Shown: in pieces, positions 43,526 through 50,864 of the stretch
Layout of the letters: each line of letters opens with the position of its first letter
How positions within the stretch are numbered: the stretch's first letter is position 1
Assembly (NCBI GenBank): GCA_963771985.1
Contig: CAVYVO010000024.1
Location: 248,001-312,000, forward strand
Direction: 5' to 3'
From: Trebonia sp963771985
GTDB lineage: Bacteria > Actinomycetota > Actinomycetes > Streptosporangiales > Streptosporangiaceae
Length of the DNA stretch: 64,000 nt
Translations under genes and position numbers: made by a program
The notes under the pieces: generated by a model
Told to the model about the DNA's origin: nothing
What the model saw: the letters and a program-made list of their open reading frames with translations, nothing else
Databases searched by the model: none

Positions 43526-43567
43526 GAGCGGGCGACGGGAATCGAACCCGCCTGACCAGCTTGGAAG
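43526..43567 (-). repeat. tRNA-Gly(TCC) 3'-half fragment no. 3 (att remnant)
   Basis: Full 42-bp fragment: acceptor end, T arm with GGTTCGATTCC, variable loop and anticodon loop on the minus strand. With fragment no. 1 it would bracket a 20.5-kb element, and an integrase stub lies on its inner side. Confidence 0.87.
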
Positions 43568-43671
43568 GCTCCGGGTACGGTGGCGCTGATCAGCGCTTAC
43601 GCAGGTCGGCGGCGTGCCCGCTTGTCCGTGAGTGACCGTGAATCATCCCGGTTCACCGTCCGCTCGGGCAC

Positions 43672-43935
43672 GCAACGGGCACGCTGCCCGGCCTGCTCGC
43701 TTTCCGGGAAGTCGAAACCGCCTCGGCGGCGGATGCCTTCGCGGCATGGCATGCCGCATGTGAGACTTCGCGCAAGCCGACGGATGCGGCCGTATCTCTC
43801 GATGTTGGCGCGGAGTTTTTCGGTGAGACGTGGACGTTGCGCTGGGTGCTGGGTCACATGACCGAGGAGTATGCCCGGCACAACGGGCATGTGGACCTGT
43901 TGCGAGAGCGCATCGACGGCCGAACAGGGCAGTAA
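43672..43935 (+). pseudogene. C-terminal fragment of a DinB/DUF664 protein
   Basis: Reads AFREVETASAADAFAAWHAACETSRKPTDAAVSLDVGAEFFGETWTLRWVLGHMTEEYARHNGHVDLLRERIDGRTG. The HMTEEYARHNGHVDLLRE part is the conserved C-terminal helix of DUF664 mycothiol-dependent enzymes, with two metal histidines. The N-terminal third with the first histidine is absent. Integrase-type sequence SGTQRAR precedes it, so it is fused to an element end. Confidence 0.65.
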
Positions 43936-43954
43936 GCAAGCACGCTTCCCGTAG

Positions 43955-44070
43955 TGCCCGCCGCGCCGCGCCGGGTCGGCCCTCCAGGGCCGCACGCCCG
44001 GTGCGAGTGCGGCGGGGCAGCGGCGGCGCGGAGCGCCGTCGCCTTGATCCAATACGGCTCAACTCGGCAG
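43955..44070 (+). repeat. Dispersed G+C-rich repeat D, copy 1
   Basis: Resembles 57357-57469: both contain GGCCGCACGCCCGG, a hairpin of GGCGGCGC type, and CGCCTTGATCCARTACGGCTCAA (split here as CGTCGCCTTGATCC then ATACGGCTCAA). Both copies lie on the same strand just after a gene's stop codon (43935 and 57343). It may be a palindromic repetitive element acting as a terminator. Confidence 0.65.
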
Positions 44071-44143
44071 TGGGTCAGCTCGCCAGCCTGTGGTCACGTT
44101 GTGGTCAAGCTGGCCGTGACTGACTGCTTAGAAGGCTTCGAGT

Positions 44144-44185
44144 GCAAGCGTGCTGAGCAGCGTTTTTCCAGCTCAGCACGCTTGC
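44144..44185. terminator. 15-bp perfect stem hairpin with T-rich loop
   Basis: GCAAGCGTGCTGAGC (44144-44158) pairs exactly with GCTCAGCACGCTTGC (44171-44185); the loop holds TTTTT. It is one of the strongest hairpins in the window and lies in a 500-base stretch without a recognisable gene before the phosphotransferase gene. Confidence 0.6.
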
Positions 44186-44585
44186 GCTCGTGGTCGCGAC
44201 TCACCGGGATTCCCTGTCCCTACGGCACGTGGCAGGCAGGTCCTGGCCGATGATGGCGGATCAGCCGCCACCAGATTCCGAGTACAGCTCGAACTTGCGA
44301 CGATGGTTGCCCGACGTGCCGTTATGCCGTCTGACCTGGGATTTTACCGCTCATTGGTTTGCGTCGTTTATCGCTGCTGATCGGTATCTGACAGAACAGA
44401 GACGGAACAGGGCGTTGGGCTGCGGATCGACGTCACGGCGAACTCGCGGTCGGAGACGTGGCCGATGACCTCCCTGGCGGGCCCATACAGGCCACCCGCT
44501 TTCACCGTGATGTTGGGCGCGCTTGCCACACCCCTATCGGCCTGACTAAGGGCCGGTTCTCGATGCTAGCGCTACCGTTGCTTCG

Positions 44586-45503
44586 GTGACGGACACTGAA
44601 AATGAGATCACCGCGGATCTGATTGCAGAGTTGCTCCGCGAACAGCACCCCGACCTGGCCGACTTGCCGCTGACGTTTGGTGCTCGTGGCTGGGACAATC
44701 AGTTGTGGCGGCTCGGCGACGACCTTGCGGTCCGGCTGCCCTGGGCCACTCAGGACGCAGACGAGCTGCTCCTCAAGGAGCACACCTTGCTGCCTGCTAT
44801 AGCGCCGCGCCTCCCATTGCAGATACCTGTTCCGCAGCGTCTAGGCCAGCCTTCCGAGCGGTTCCCGCGCCCTTGGATTGTCACTACCTGGGTCGCCGGT
44901 GAACCTGCTGACCGCGCCCCCGCGACTCGCGGTGCCGAGGCAGCCGATACCTTGGCGGCTTTCCTAGCAGCCCTGCATCAGCCCGCGTCTGACGACGCAC
45001 CTGCTGGCCGGAACAACCGAGGCGGTCCGCTGGCCGATACCGGCGAAGGCTTCGCACATCTCCTGAAGGAGACAACCGATCGTGGGCTGATTTCCGACCC
45101 GGACGCCGTACGCGAGGTCTGGGATGATGCGCTAGCTGCGCCTGACTGGACAGGTCCGGCTCTGTGGCTGCACGGGGACTTGCACCCGGCTAATCTTCTG
45201 ACAAGAGACGGCAATTTCTGCGGCGTGGTCGACTTTGGCGACATGTGCGCGGGGGACCCGGCCTGTGACCTGGCTGCCTGCTGGATACTTCTGCCCGATG
45301 GGGTCATCGACCGTTTCCATCACAGCTACTCGTCGGCTGCTGACGCGGCGACCCTGCGCCGCGCTCGCGGCTGGGCGCTAAGTAAGGCACTCGTCTGCGT
45401 ACTCATTGGCGATGCCGGAGTCCACGGCCGCCCGGGTGGAAAAGCCACGTGGGGACCGCCAGCAGACGCAGCCCTGCAACGCCTCACCGCAACTCGACCC
45501 TAG
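44586..45503 (+). CDS. Aminoglycoside phosphotransferase-family kinase
   Basis: A 305-aa kinase with the APH fold. Nucleotide part WDNQLWRLGDDLAVRLPW; catalytic loop LWLHGDLHPANLL (Asp in HGD) and metal motif GVVDFGDMCAGDPACDLAA. The Brenner pattern is complete, so it should be active. Similar genes annotated as aminoglycoside kinases often phosphorylate other small molecules, so resistance is not shown. Start GTG at 44586. It lies inside the accreted-element zone, consistent with transfer. Confidence 0.9.
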   Translation: MTDTENEITADLIAELLREQHPDLADLPLTFGARGWDNQLWRLGDDLAVRLPWATQDADELLLKEHTLLPAIAPRLPLQIPVPQRLGQPSERFPRPWIVTTWVAGEPADRAPATRGAEAADTLAAFLAALHQPASDDAPAGRNNRGGPLADTGEGFAHLLKETTDRGLISDPDAVREVWDDALAAPDWTGPALWLHGDLHPANLLTRDGNFCGVVDFGDMCAGDPACDLAACWILLPDGVIDRFHHSYSSAADAATLRRARGWALSKALVCVLIGDAGVHGRPGGKATWGPPADAALQRLTATRP

Positions 45504-45839
45504 CTCTCGTGGGAACTCGCCCACTACTGTCAACGCGGACTTGACGACAGCGTCTGGCTCATTCCGTCTCGGTCACCACAGCGCAGGGTCAGTTCCACAC
45601 CGGCGGAGCAGTGGACTTGACACGGGGCGGCGGCTGTACGCTTGCCCGCGATCGGACCGCCTCTCAGGCCGCCCGTATCAGCCCGATCGAGCCGCCGCGA
45701 GGGGTGCCCGTATCAAGTCCGCTGCGGCCCCACGACGAGATCTTCCTTCGGATCTAGCGCGGCCCCGTTGAACGTCTTCGCGCCAGCCGACCGGCGTCAG
45801 AGGCCAGCCGGGTGGGAGCGGAGCGGGAGCCCGGCTGTG
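45504..45839. other. Gene-free stretch
   Basis: Nothing recognisable between the phosphotransferase gene and the next integrase stub. Confidence 0.4.
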
Positions 45840-45985
45840 TGGGCCCGCGCGCTGCGCTTATCTACCTGCACGCCACCCGAGACCGAGACAGGAAAATCGC
45901 GGCGGGCATGGGCAGGCTGTTCAAGGACGCTACGAAGGACCGATCGGGCACGCAACGGGCACGCCGAGGAAAACGCGAATCATGA
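45840..45985 (+). pseudogene. C-terminal fragment of another tyrosine integrase
   Basis: Encodes AALIYLHATRDRDRKIAAGMGRLFKDATKDRSGTQRARRGKRES and stop. The tyrosine in ALIYLHAT is the catalytic residue. The sequence differs from the stub at 43205, so it comes from a second element. The tRNA-Gly fragment no. 4 starts 50 bases later. Confidence 0.8.
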
Positions 45986-46035
45986 CGGCTTGGAAACATC
46001 AGCGAATCATGGCCCTGAACTGGGCGAGATGAACG

Positions 46036-46077
46036 GAGCGGGCGACGGGAATCGAACCCGCATGACCAGCTTGGAAG
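46036..46077 (-). repeat. tRNA-Gly(TCC) 3'-half fragment no. 4 (att remnant)
   Basis: Full 42-bp fragment, preceded by an integrase stub. The 150 bases to its right (to about 46215) match the 150 bases right of fragment no. 6 at roughly nine positions in ten. Confidence 0.88.
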
Positions 46078-46139
46078 TTCGGTCGCCAGGCCTGGCTGGT
46101 GACCTGCGCGAATGCCGGTCCTGGTCATCGGCGGGCGAG

Positions 46140-46205
46140 TGTCCGTGAGTGACCGTGGCTGACCCTTGGGCACCCTGGCGTATGGCACGTGTGTGGCACG
46201 CGCCG
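46140..46205 (+). promoter_or_regulatory. Conserved att-flanking block with TGTGGCACG repeats
   Basis: Second copy of the block at 23127: GTGTCCGTGAGTGACCGTGG, GGGCACCCTGGCG and repeats of TGGCACG. Constant distance from the tRNA fragment supports a role in recombination. Confidence 0.5.
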
Positions 46206-46316
46206 GGGTGCTCTGGACTGCGGAACCGGTGCTCAGCCTCTGGCTAGTGCCTCCCGCGTCGACGGTAATCGTCCGTCTAAACTCGACATGAGAGTGCCGA
46301 ACCGAAGGAGCCGCGC

Positions 46317-46514
46317 GTGGGCCTCGACTCGTCCGAGATGGTCACCATTCCCCGCGCTGAACTGGATTCACTCAAGGCCGAAGTGAGGCGGCTGCGTCGT
46401 GAGGTCGGACGCGGTGTGGCCCGGGTGCGCATCAAAGCCGATCCAGGTCCCGGCGATGACGCGCCTACGTTCACCCGCGAGCAACTTGCCGAGACGTGGG
46501 GAATCGGTGAGTGA
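46317..46514 (+). CDS. Probable antitoxin of a RelE-like toxin
   Basis: A 65-aa protein: MVTIPRAELDSLKAEVRRLRREV forms a strand and long helix, and the tail is acidic (DPGPGDDAPTFTREQLAETWG). The layout fits a small toxin-binding antitoxin. AAGGAG precedes GTG 46317. Its end overlaps the next gene by 8 bases. Confidence 0.6.
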   Translation: MGLDSSEMVTIPRAELDSLKAEVRRLRREVGRGVARVRIKADPGPGDDAPTFTREQLAETWGIGE

Positions 46515-46775
46515 TCGCCTGGTCCGCTTCCCTGGGGCGTCCTGGCAGGAGATCGAGGCGCTGCCGCAGCCGTTGCGATGGACGGTCCAACGCGCGATAT
46601 TCCACCTGCTAGACGAACCGGTCCCGACCCTCGCCGACCCTTTCCCCAACGATGATCCGCTGCCGGGCGCTTACGAACTTCACTGCCTTCGGACAGTATG
46701 ACTATCTGGTACACCGTGACACCGTACGAGGGCCAAGAGATCGTCAGCATCCAGCACGTGCGCCTGGATACCTGA
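46507..46775 (+). pseudogene. RelE-like toxin with a one-base frameshift
   Basis: From GTG 46507 the frame reads VSDRLVRFPGASWQEIEALPQPLRWTVQRAIFHLLDEPVPTLADPF and ends early at 46701. One base is missing near 46685 compared with the related copy at 23864 (CACTGCC against CACTTGCC). Correcting it gives the C-terminus TIWYTVTPYEGQEIVSIQHVRLDT ending at 46775. RelE superfamily is inferred from the helix-strand pattern and pairing with an upstream antitoxin. Confidence 0.65.
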
Positions 46776-46793
46776 CGAGCAACGGAACGAACG

Positions 46794-46835
46794 GAGCGGG
46801 CGACGGGAATCGAACCCGCATGACCAGCTTGGAAG
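46794..46835 (-). repeat. tRNA-Gly(TCC) 3'-half fragment no. 5 (att remnant)
   Basis: Full 42-bp fragment, 18 bases after the end of the toxin remnant. Fragments 4 and 5 bracket a 0.76-kb piece holding only the toxin-antitoxin pair. Confidence 0.88.
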
Positions 46836-46926
46836 GTGTATGTCGTCCGGCCGTCAGCCACGGCCCCGGCGAGTTTGAGGTTTATGCCGTCGTGATGCCA
46901 TGAGGCGTTGTTCGGGCTAGTGCGCC

Positions 46927-48321
46927 CAGTCCTGCACTTGGTGCCCGGTTTGACATGCGGGCACGGTTTCCCAGGATCGAAGGTGCCAACCAAGTCGATC
47001 CTTCCCGGAAAGTACCGTGCCCGCGTCGCTATCTTCCCTGATCACCGCCCCTGCCCGTGCCCTTTCGGCTGTTCTCTCCGGCGGCGCGGAGTCCCGCCGC
47101 TGCCTGCGGGAATGGCTGATGCTCGTCCCGGACCCGCGCAAGCGGGCCGGGCGCTGGCATCCGCTGGAGTTCGTGCTGGCCCTGGCCGTCTGCGCGTTCA
47201 CCGCGGCCGGGCACGACTCCGCGTCGGCGGTCGCGGAATGGGCGGCCGGCTGCCCGCAAGACGCCCTGCTGATCCTCGGCGGCCGGCCGGACCCGCTCAC
47301 CGGGAGGGTCTGGCCGCCGTCCGCCCGGACCTTCGGGCGCGTGCTCGGCAGGATCAACGCGGACGCGTTCAACCAGGCGCTTTACGGCTACCTGGAGATC
47401 ATGCCGCCTGCCGCCGCCGATGAACTGCCGGAGGTGACCCGGCGCGAGCGGGAGCAGCGCCGCGCCGCCGCAGCCGCGCGGGGGCCCGCCGTTCCCGGGC
47501 TGCTGCCGCAGGCCGCGGCCGACGGCAAGACCGCCCGCGGCGCCGTCCGCCCTGACGGCAGCCAGGTGCATCTCCTGTCCGCATTCCACGTCACCGAGGG
47601 CCGCACCATGGCCCAGCGGGAAGTGGACGCGAAGACGAACGAGATCCCGGAACTCGGCCCCATGCTGGAAGAACTAGACCTTCAGGACATGGTGATCACG
47701 GCCGATGCCCTGCACGGCCAGCGGGAGACCGCCCGGAAGATCCGCGAGGACCTGCACGCGCACTACCTGCTGTTCATCAAGGCGAACCAGCCGTCGCTGC
47801 TGGCCGCGATCACGGACGCGCTGACCGGCACTGACGAGCAGTTCGCGGACACGACATGGACTGAGCAGGGGAAAGGCCACGGCCGCCGGGAGAAGCGCAC
47901 GATCCGCACCGCCCCCGCCGACGGCACCGGCTGGCCCGGAGCCGCCCAGGTCCTGCGCATCCGCCGCGACACCGGGCCCACGCACGGCCCCTGGGACAGC
48001 AAGGAGATCGCCTACGGGATCACCAGCCTCCCCGCCAGCCTCGCCGGCCCCCGGCACCTCGCCATCTACGCACGAAATCACTGGGCAATCGAAAACAGGG
48101 AGCACTACGTCCGCGACGTCACATTCCGGGAAGACGCCCAGAAAACCCGCACCGGCAGCCAGCCGAACGCGCATGCCGGCATCCGCAACCTCGTCATCGG
48201 CGCGTTCCGGAAGAAAGGGCACGCCAACATTGCCGCAGCCCGCCGCCACTACGGGCGCGACGACCAGCGCATCCTCGCCCTGTACGGCTACATCTGAAAC
48301 CCGGCACCAGGCACGCAACTT
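46927..48321 (+). mobile_element. ISAs1-type insertion sequence
   Basis: About 1.4 kb around the transposase at 47017. Imperfect inverted ends are visible: 46927-46956 contains TTGGTGCCCGGTTTGACAT, and the reverse complement of 48292-48321 contains CTGGTGCCGGGTTTCAGAT. Exact ends and target duplication could not be fixed. Confidence 0.65.
47017..48297 (+). CDS. ISAs1-family DDE transposase
   Basis: A 426-aa transposase with the N-terminal DDE_Tnp_1-associated domain (LVPDPRKRAGRWHPLEFVLALAVCAFTAAG), the first aspartate in AADGKTARG, EVDAKTNEIPELGPML, the second in MVITADALHGQRE, and the end LAIYARNHWAIENREHYVRDVTFREDAQKTRTG with the glutamate. It appears complete and possibly active. GTG start at 47017. 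Confidence 0.9.
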   Translation: MPASLSSLITAPARALSAVLSGGAESRRCLREWLMLVPDPRKRAGRWHPLEFVLALAVCAFTAAGHDSASAVAEWAAGCPQDALLILGGRPDPLTGRVWPPSARTFGRVLGRINADAFNQALYGYLEIMPPAAADELPEVTRREREQRRAAAAARGPAVPGLLPQAAADGKTARGAVRPDGSQVHLLSAFHVTEGRTMAQREVDAKTNEIPELGPMLEELDLQDMVITADALHGQRETARKIREDLHAHYLLFIKANQPSLLAAITDALTGTDEQFADTTWTEQGKGHGRREKRTIRTAPADGTGWPGAAQVLRIRRDTGPTHGPWDSKEIAYGITSLPASLAGPRHLAIYARNHWAIENREHYVRDVTFREDAQKTRTGSQPNAHAGIRNLVIGAFRKKGHANIAAARRHYGRDDQRILALYGYI

Positions 48322-48510
48322 CACATAACACGAACTTGCCGGGGCCGTGGGCCGTCAGCGCGGCTGAGCTGGGCAGTTCGTTGTTCCCTGGTGACCGTGG
48401 TTGACCGCTGTTTACCGGGGTTAATGGCCCGCTAATGCCACCGGAGCGTATGTGCAAAGAGAGCTATGCAGCTGTGGTACGCCGTGGTACGGGGAGGTTA
48501 TGATTGAAGC

Positions 48511-48798
48511 ATGACACTTCCAAGCGAGCAGGCCATAGATGTCAGTGTTCGCCAGTTCGTGGCAGACTCCGGGGCGGTCACCCGCGGTCTGCGGCAAGGG
48601 CGCACGTACACGCTGACTCTCAACGGTGAGCCGCTGGCGAAGATGATTCCGATCCGTCGGCGCCGAGCGGTGCCGAAAGAAGAAGTTCTCGCTATCTTCG
48701 CTACGGCACCAGTGGTCGACGCGGACGAACTGCGTGCCGACCTGGATGAGGCTGTTAGCCAGGATCTTCACGACCCGTATGAAGGGACTGGCCTGTGA
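48511..48798 (+). CDS. Phd/YefM-like antitoxin
   Basis: A 95-aa protein with the Phd-type DNA-binding start (IDVSVRQFVADSGAVTRGLRQGRTYTLTLNGEPLAKMIPIRRR) and an acidic toxin-binding tail (VDADELRADLDEAVSQDLHDPYE). Overlaps the PIN toxin start as GTGA. Represses the pair with its toxin in known systems. Confidence 0.85.
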   Translation: MTLPSEQAIDVSVRQFVADSGAVTRGLRQGRTYTLTLNGEPLAKMIPIRRRRAVPKEEVLAIFATAPVVDADELRADLDEAVSQDLHDPYEGTGL

Positions 48799-49217
48799 TG
48801 GCGCATGACGCCGCTGTCGTAGACACCAGCATCATCGCCGCGCTCAAGCTCTACGACCCGTCCGAGCTACCCGACACTATCTTGATTACGGCGGTGACGC
48901 TGGGCGAGTTGTCTTTCGGCCCACACGCGACCGATGATCCAGTTAAGCGGGCCGGTCGAGTGGCTGTGTTGCAGCATGTGGAGTCGACCTTCGACCCGCT
49001 TCCGTACGATCAGGGAGCCGCCAGGCTCTATGGTCAGATCTGCGCTGCGGTTCGCGCGGCTGGGCGGGAGCCGCGTAAGCGGGCCTCAGATCTGATGATC
49101 GCGGCGACAGCGGCAAGCAACCAACTCCCGCTCTACACGGCCAACCTGGATGACTTCAAAGGCGCTGAGAGCTTCGTCGAGGTAGTCGGCATCCAAGCCC
49201 GACCGAACAATCTCTGA
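48795..49217 (+). CDS. PIN-domain toxin (VapC-like)
   Basis: A 140-aa ribonuclease toxin. Acidic residues of the PIN site: Asp in AAVVDTSIIAALKL, Glu in TLGELSFGP, Asp in RASDLMIAATAASNQLPLYTANLDDF. Cleaves structured RNA such as tRNA in studied homologues. Its stop codon ends at 49217 and the tRNA-Gly fragment no. 6 begins at 49218, so the gene abuts the recombination junction. Confidence 0.9.
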   Translation: MMAHDAAVVDTSIIAALKLYDPSELPDTILITAVTLGELSFGPHATDDPVKRAGRVAVLQHVESTFDPLPYDQGAARLYGQICAAVRAAGREPRKRASDLMIAATAASNQLPLYTANLDDFKGAESFVEVVGIQARPNNL

Positions 49218-49259
49218 GAGCGGGCGACGGGAATCGAACCCGCATGACCAGCTTGGAAG
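49218..49259 (-). repeat. tRNA-Gly(TCC) 3'-half fragment no. 6 (att remnant)
   Basis: Full 42-bp fragment directly after the VapC-like stop codon, identical in its core to fragments 4 and 5. Confidence 0.88.
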
Positions 49260-49319
49260 TTCGGTCGCCCGGCCTGGCGGCTGACCTGCGCGAACGCCGG
49301 TCCTGGTCAGCGGCGGGCG

Positions 49320-49395
49320 AGTGTCCGTGAGTGACCGTGGCTGACCCCTGGGCACCCTGGCGTGTGGCACGTGTGTGGCACGCGCCGGGGTGCTC
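49320..49395 (+). promoter_or_regulatory. Conserved att-flanking block with TGTGGCACG repeats
   Basis: Third copy of the block at 23127 and 46140, with GTGTCCGTGAGTGACCGTGG and the repeats GTGTGGCACGTGTGTGGCAC. The downstream CGCCGGGGTGCTCTGG is also shared with the copy at 46140. Confidence 0.5.
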
Positions 49396-49409
49396 TGGGC
49401 TGTCTACAT

Positions 49410-50465
49410 CTACGCCTCGGGATGGGGTGTCCGCGTGGCCGATGTCTTCTTGGCGCGGCTTGGCGTACGGGGCCGCGGGGATGGGGTCCCGGTTGGGGCC
49501 GGGTCTGCCTCGGTGCTGGCTGCCTGCGCGAGTTGTTCGGCGAGTCGCTGGTTTTCGGTGCGCGCGGCGTCGAGGTCGGTTTCTGCCCGTTCGGCGCGGA
49601 TGCGCAGTGCGTCGCAGGTCTCCTCCAACGCGGTGATGCAGGCGTTGGTGGCGGTGGTGAGCTGGTCGAGTGCGCGCTCGTGGTCGGCGCGGACACGGGC
49701 GATCTCGTCGGCTGCGGCGGCTTGGGCGTGGTCGGCGCGTACGATGGCGGCGGCCTCGGCCTGGCGGGCTCGGGCTGTGTCCTGCTCGGCTTGCTCCGCT
49801 CGTGCGGTGGCGTCGGCGACCTGGCGGGCTGCGTCGTCGCGGGCGGCGCTGATGTCATGGGCTGCGCTGTCGCGGACCTGCTGGATTTCGGCAACGGCGC
49901 TAGCGCGGATCTGGCGTATTTCTTCTGCGGTGGAGGCGCGCAGCTCGGAGAGTTCGCGTTCGAGGTCGTCCATGCGAGTGATGGCCTGGGTGGCGGCTGC
50001 GTCGGCCTGCTCCCGGTCGGCGTGCGCGGCGTCCCGCTCGGCCTCGGCGTCCCGGCGGCGCTGCATCTCCTCGGCAAGGCGAGCCTCGGCGGTGGCAACA
50101 CGCTGGTCGGCGCTGGTGCGGGCGGCGTACACCTCGGCTTCGGCCGATTCGATGTCGCCTGCTGCCCGCAGTTCGGTGATGGCGCGAGCGAGAGTGTCGG
50201 CGTGCTGGGCGGTGAGCTTTTCCAGGGTATGGACGAGTTCAGCGGCGCGGGTCAGGCCGAGCGTGACGGGCTGTCCGCCGGTTTCCTCGACGCGCTGGCC
50301 GCTGTTCTCGGCCTCCCTCCTGCGGCGCTCGCGGTGGGCCGACAGCGGGTTGTGGGTCGGGTCGTCGCAGTACTTGGGCTTGGCGCCGCGGTCACTGCCG
50401 GGCACGGCGGGGGGCTGGTCGCAGCCAGGATAGGCGCAGTGCTGGGGGGTGGTAGTTGCTGCCAT
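49410..50465 (-). CDS. Coiled-coil protein, KfrA-like, with N-terminal cysteine motif
   Basis: A 351-aa protein. The head has CAYPGCDQPP ... KPKYCDDPTHNPLSAHRERRR, a possible small zinc site. From about residue 70 to 310 it is a continuous alanine/glutamate/arginine coiled coil (for example TAEEIRQIRASAVAEIQQVRD), then a proline-rich basic tail. Plasmid KfrA proteins are autoregulated coiled-coil DNA-binding proteins linked to partition; similarity here is by architecture only. The nested palindromes before the start support autoregulation. Confidence 0.7.
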   Translation of the reverse strand: MAATTTPQHCAYPGCDQPPAVPGSDRGAKPKYCDDPTHNPLSAHRERRRREAENSGQRVEETGGQPVTLGLTRAAELVHTLEKLTAQHADTLARAITELRAAGDIESAEAEVYAARTSADQRVATAEARLAEEMQRRRDAEAERDAAHADREQADAAATQAITRMDDLERELSELRASTAEEIRQIRASAVAEIQQVRDSAAHDISAARDDAARQVADATARAEQAEQDTARARQAEAAAIVRADHAQAAAADEIARVRADHERALDQLTTATNACITALEETCDALRIRAERAETDLDAARTENQRLAEQLAQAASTEADPAPTGTPSPRPRTPSRAKKTSATRTPHPEA

Positions 50466-50476
50466 ACCCCTATTCT

Positions 50477-50518
50477 ATTTCATTTCATTGCGATAACGCA
50501 ATGTTGATGAAATGAAAT
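50477..50518. promoter_or_regulatory. Nested palindromes before the coiled-coil gene
   Basis: Outer arms ATTTCATTTCAT (50477-50488) and ATGAAATGAAAT (50507-50518) are perfect inverted repeats. Within them CATTGCG and CGCAATG (50486-50503) form a second perfect inverted repeat around ATAA. Further ATGAAAT copies follow to 50535. The site is 12 bases upstream of the minus-strand ATG and is strongly AT-rich. Confidence 0.75.
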
Positions 50519-50864
50519 ATCGCAAGGATATGAAATGATGTTCACGACTGTCGCTGCTACAGCCACAAGGCCAGATCAAACTTGTCAGTTCGCAGTTGAT
50601 CTGGCGCCTTCGCACTCGAAGTGGCGGCGCACGTGGCGGTTTCTCATTTGATCTGGCGTAGTAGTGTCGGCATCCCGGGGCGTCTGCGCTGGCACTGTGG
50701 CGCTATGCACCTGGACGCAGCGGCGCACGGCAGGGTCGAGGACGGACATGCGAGCGCGGCCACCTCCGCCAGGGCCAGGTACGCGCGGCCGTCCGGCTCA
50801 CACACCGCAGCTGGACAAGAATTTCAGTCCTGTCTCGGGGGGAAGATGTAGCGAACCTAGCGTT
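50519..50864. other. Gene-free stretch holding part of a 68-bp repeat
   Basis: No gene seen. It includes repeat copy 50591-50658 and an inverted GCCAGATCAAAC at 50570. Confidence 0.5.
50591..50658 (+). repeat. 68-bp direct repeat flanking the AlbA gene, left copy
   Basis: Begins CGCAGTTGATCTGGCGCC and ends CATTTGATCTGGCG. Matches 52402-52469 at about 56 of 68 positions, without gaps. Each copy has GTTGATCTGGCG-type sites at both ends. Confidence 0.8.

Noticed and set aside
44586..45503. Calling the phosphotransferase an antibiotic-resistance gene
   Set aside because: Only the general kinase fold is shown; substrate cannot be read from the motifs.
23014..49259. tRNA-Gly fragments considered as functional tRNA genes
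   Set aside because: All lack the 5' acceptor strand, D arm and 5' anticodon stem.
49362..50507. 381-residue glycine/valine-rich frame on the plus strand
   Set aside because: Mirror of the coiled-coil gene on the other strand; its composition follows from the alanine/arginine/glutamate codons there.
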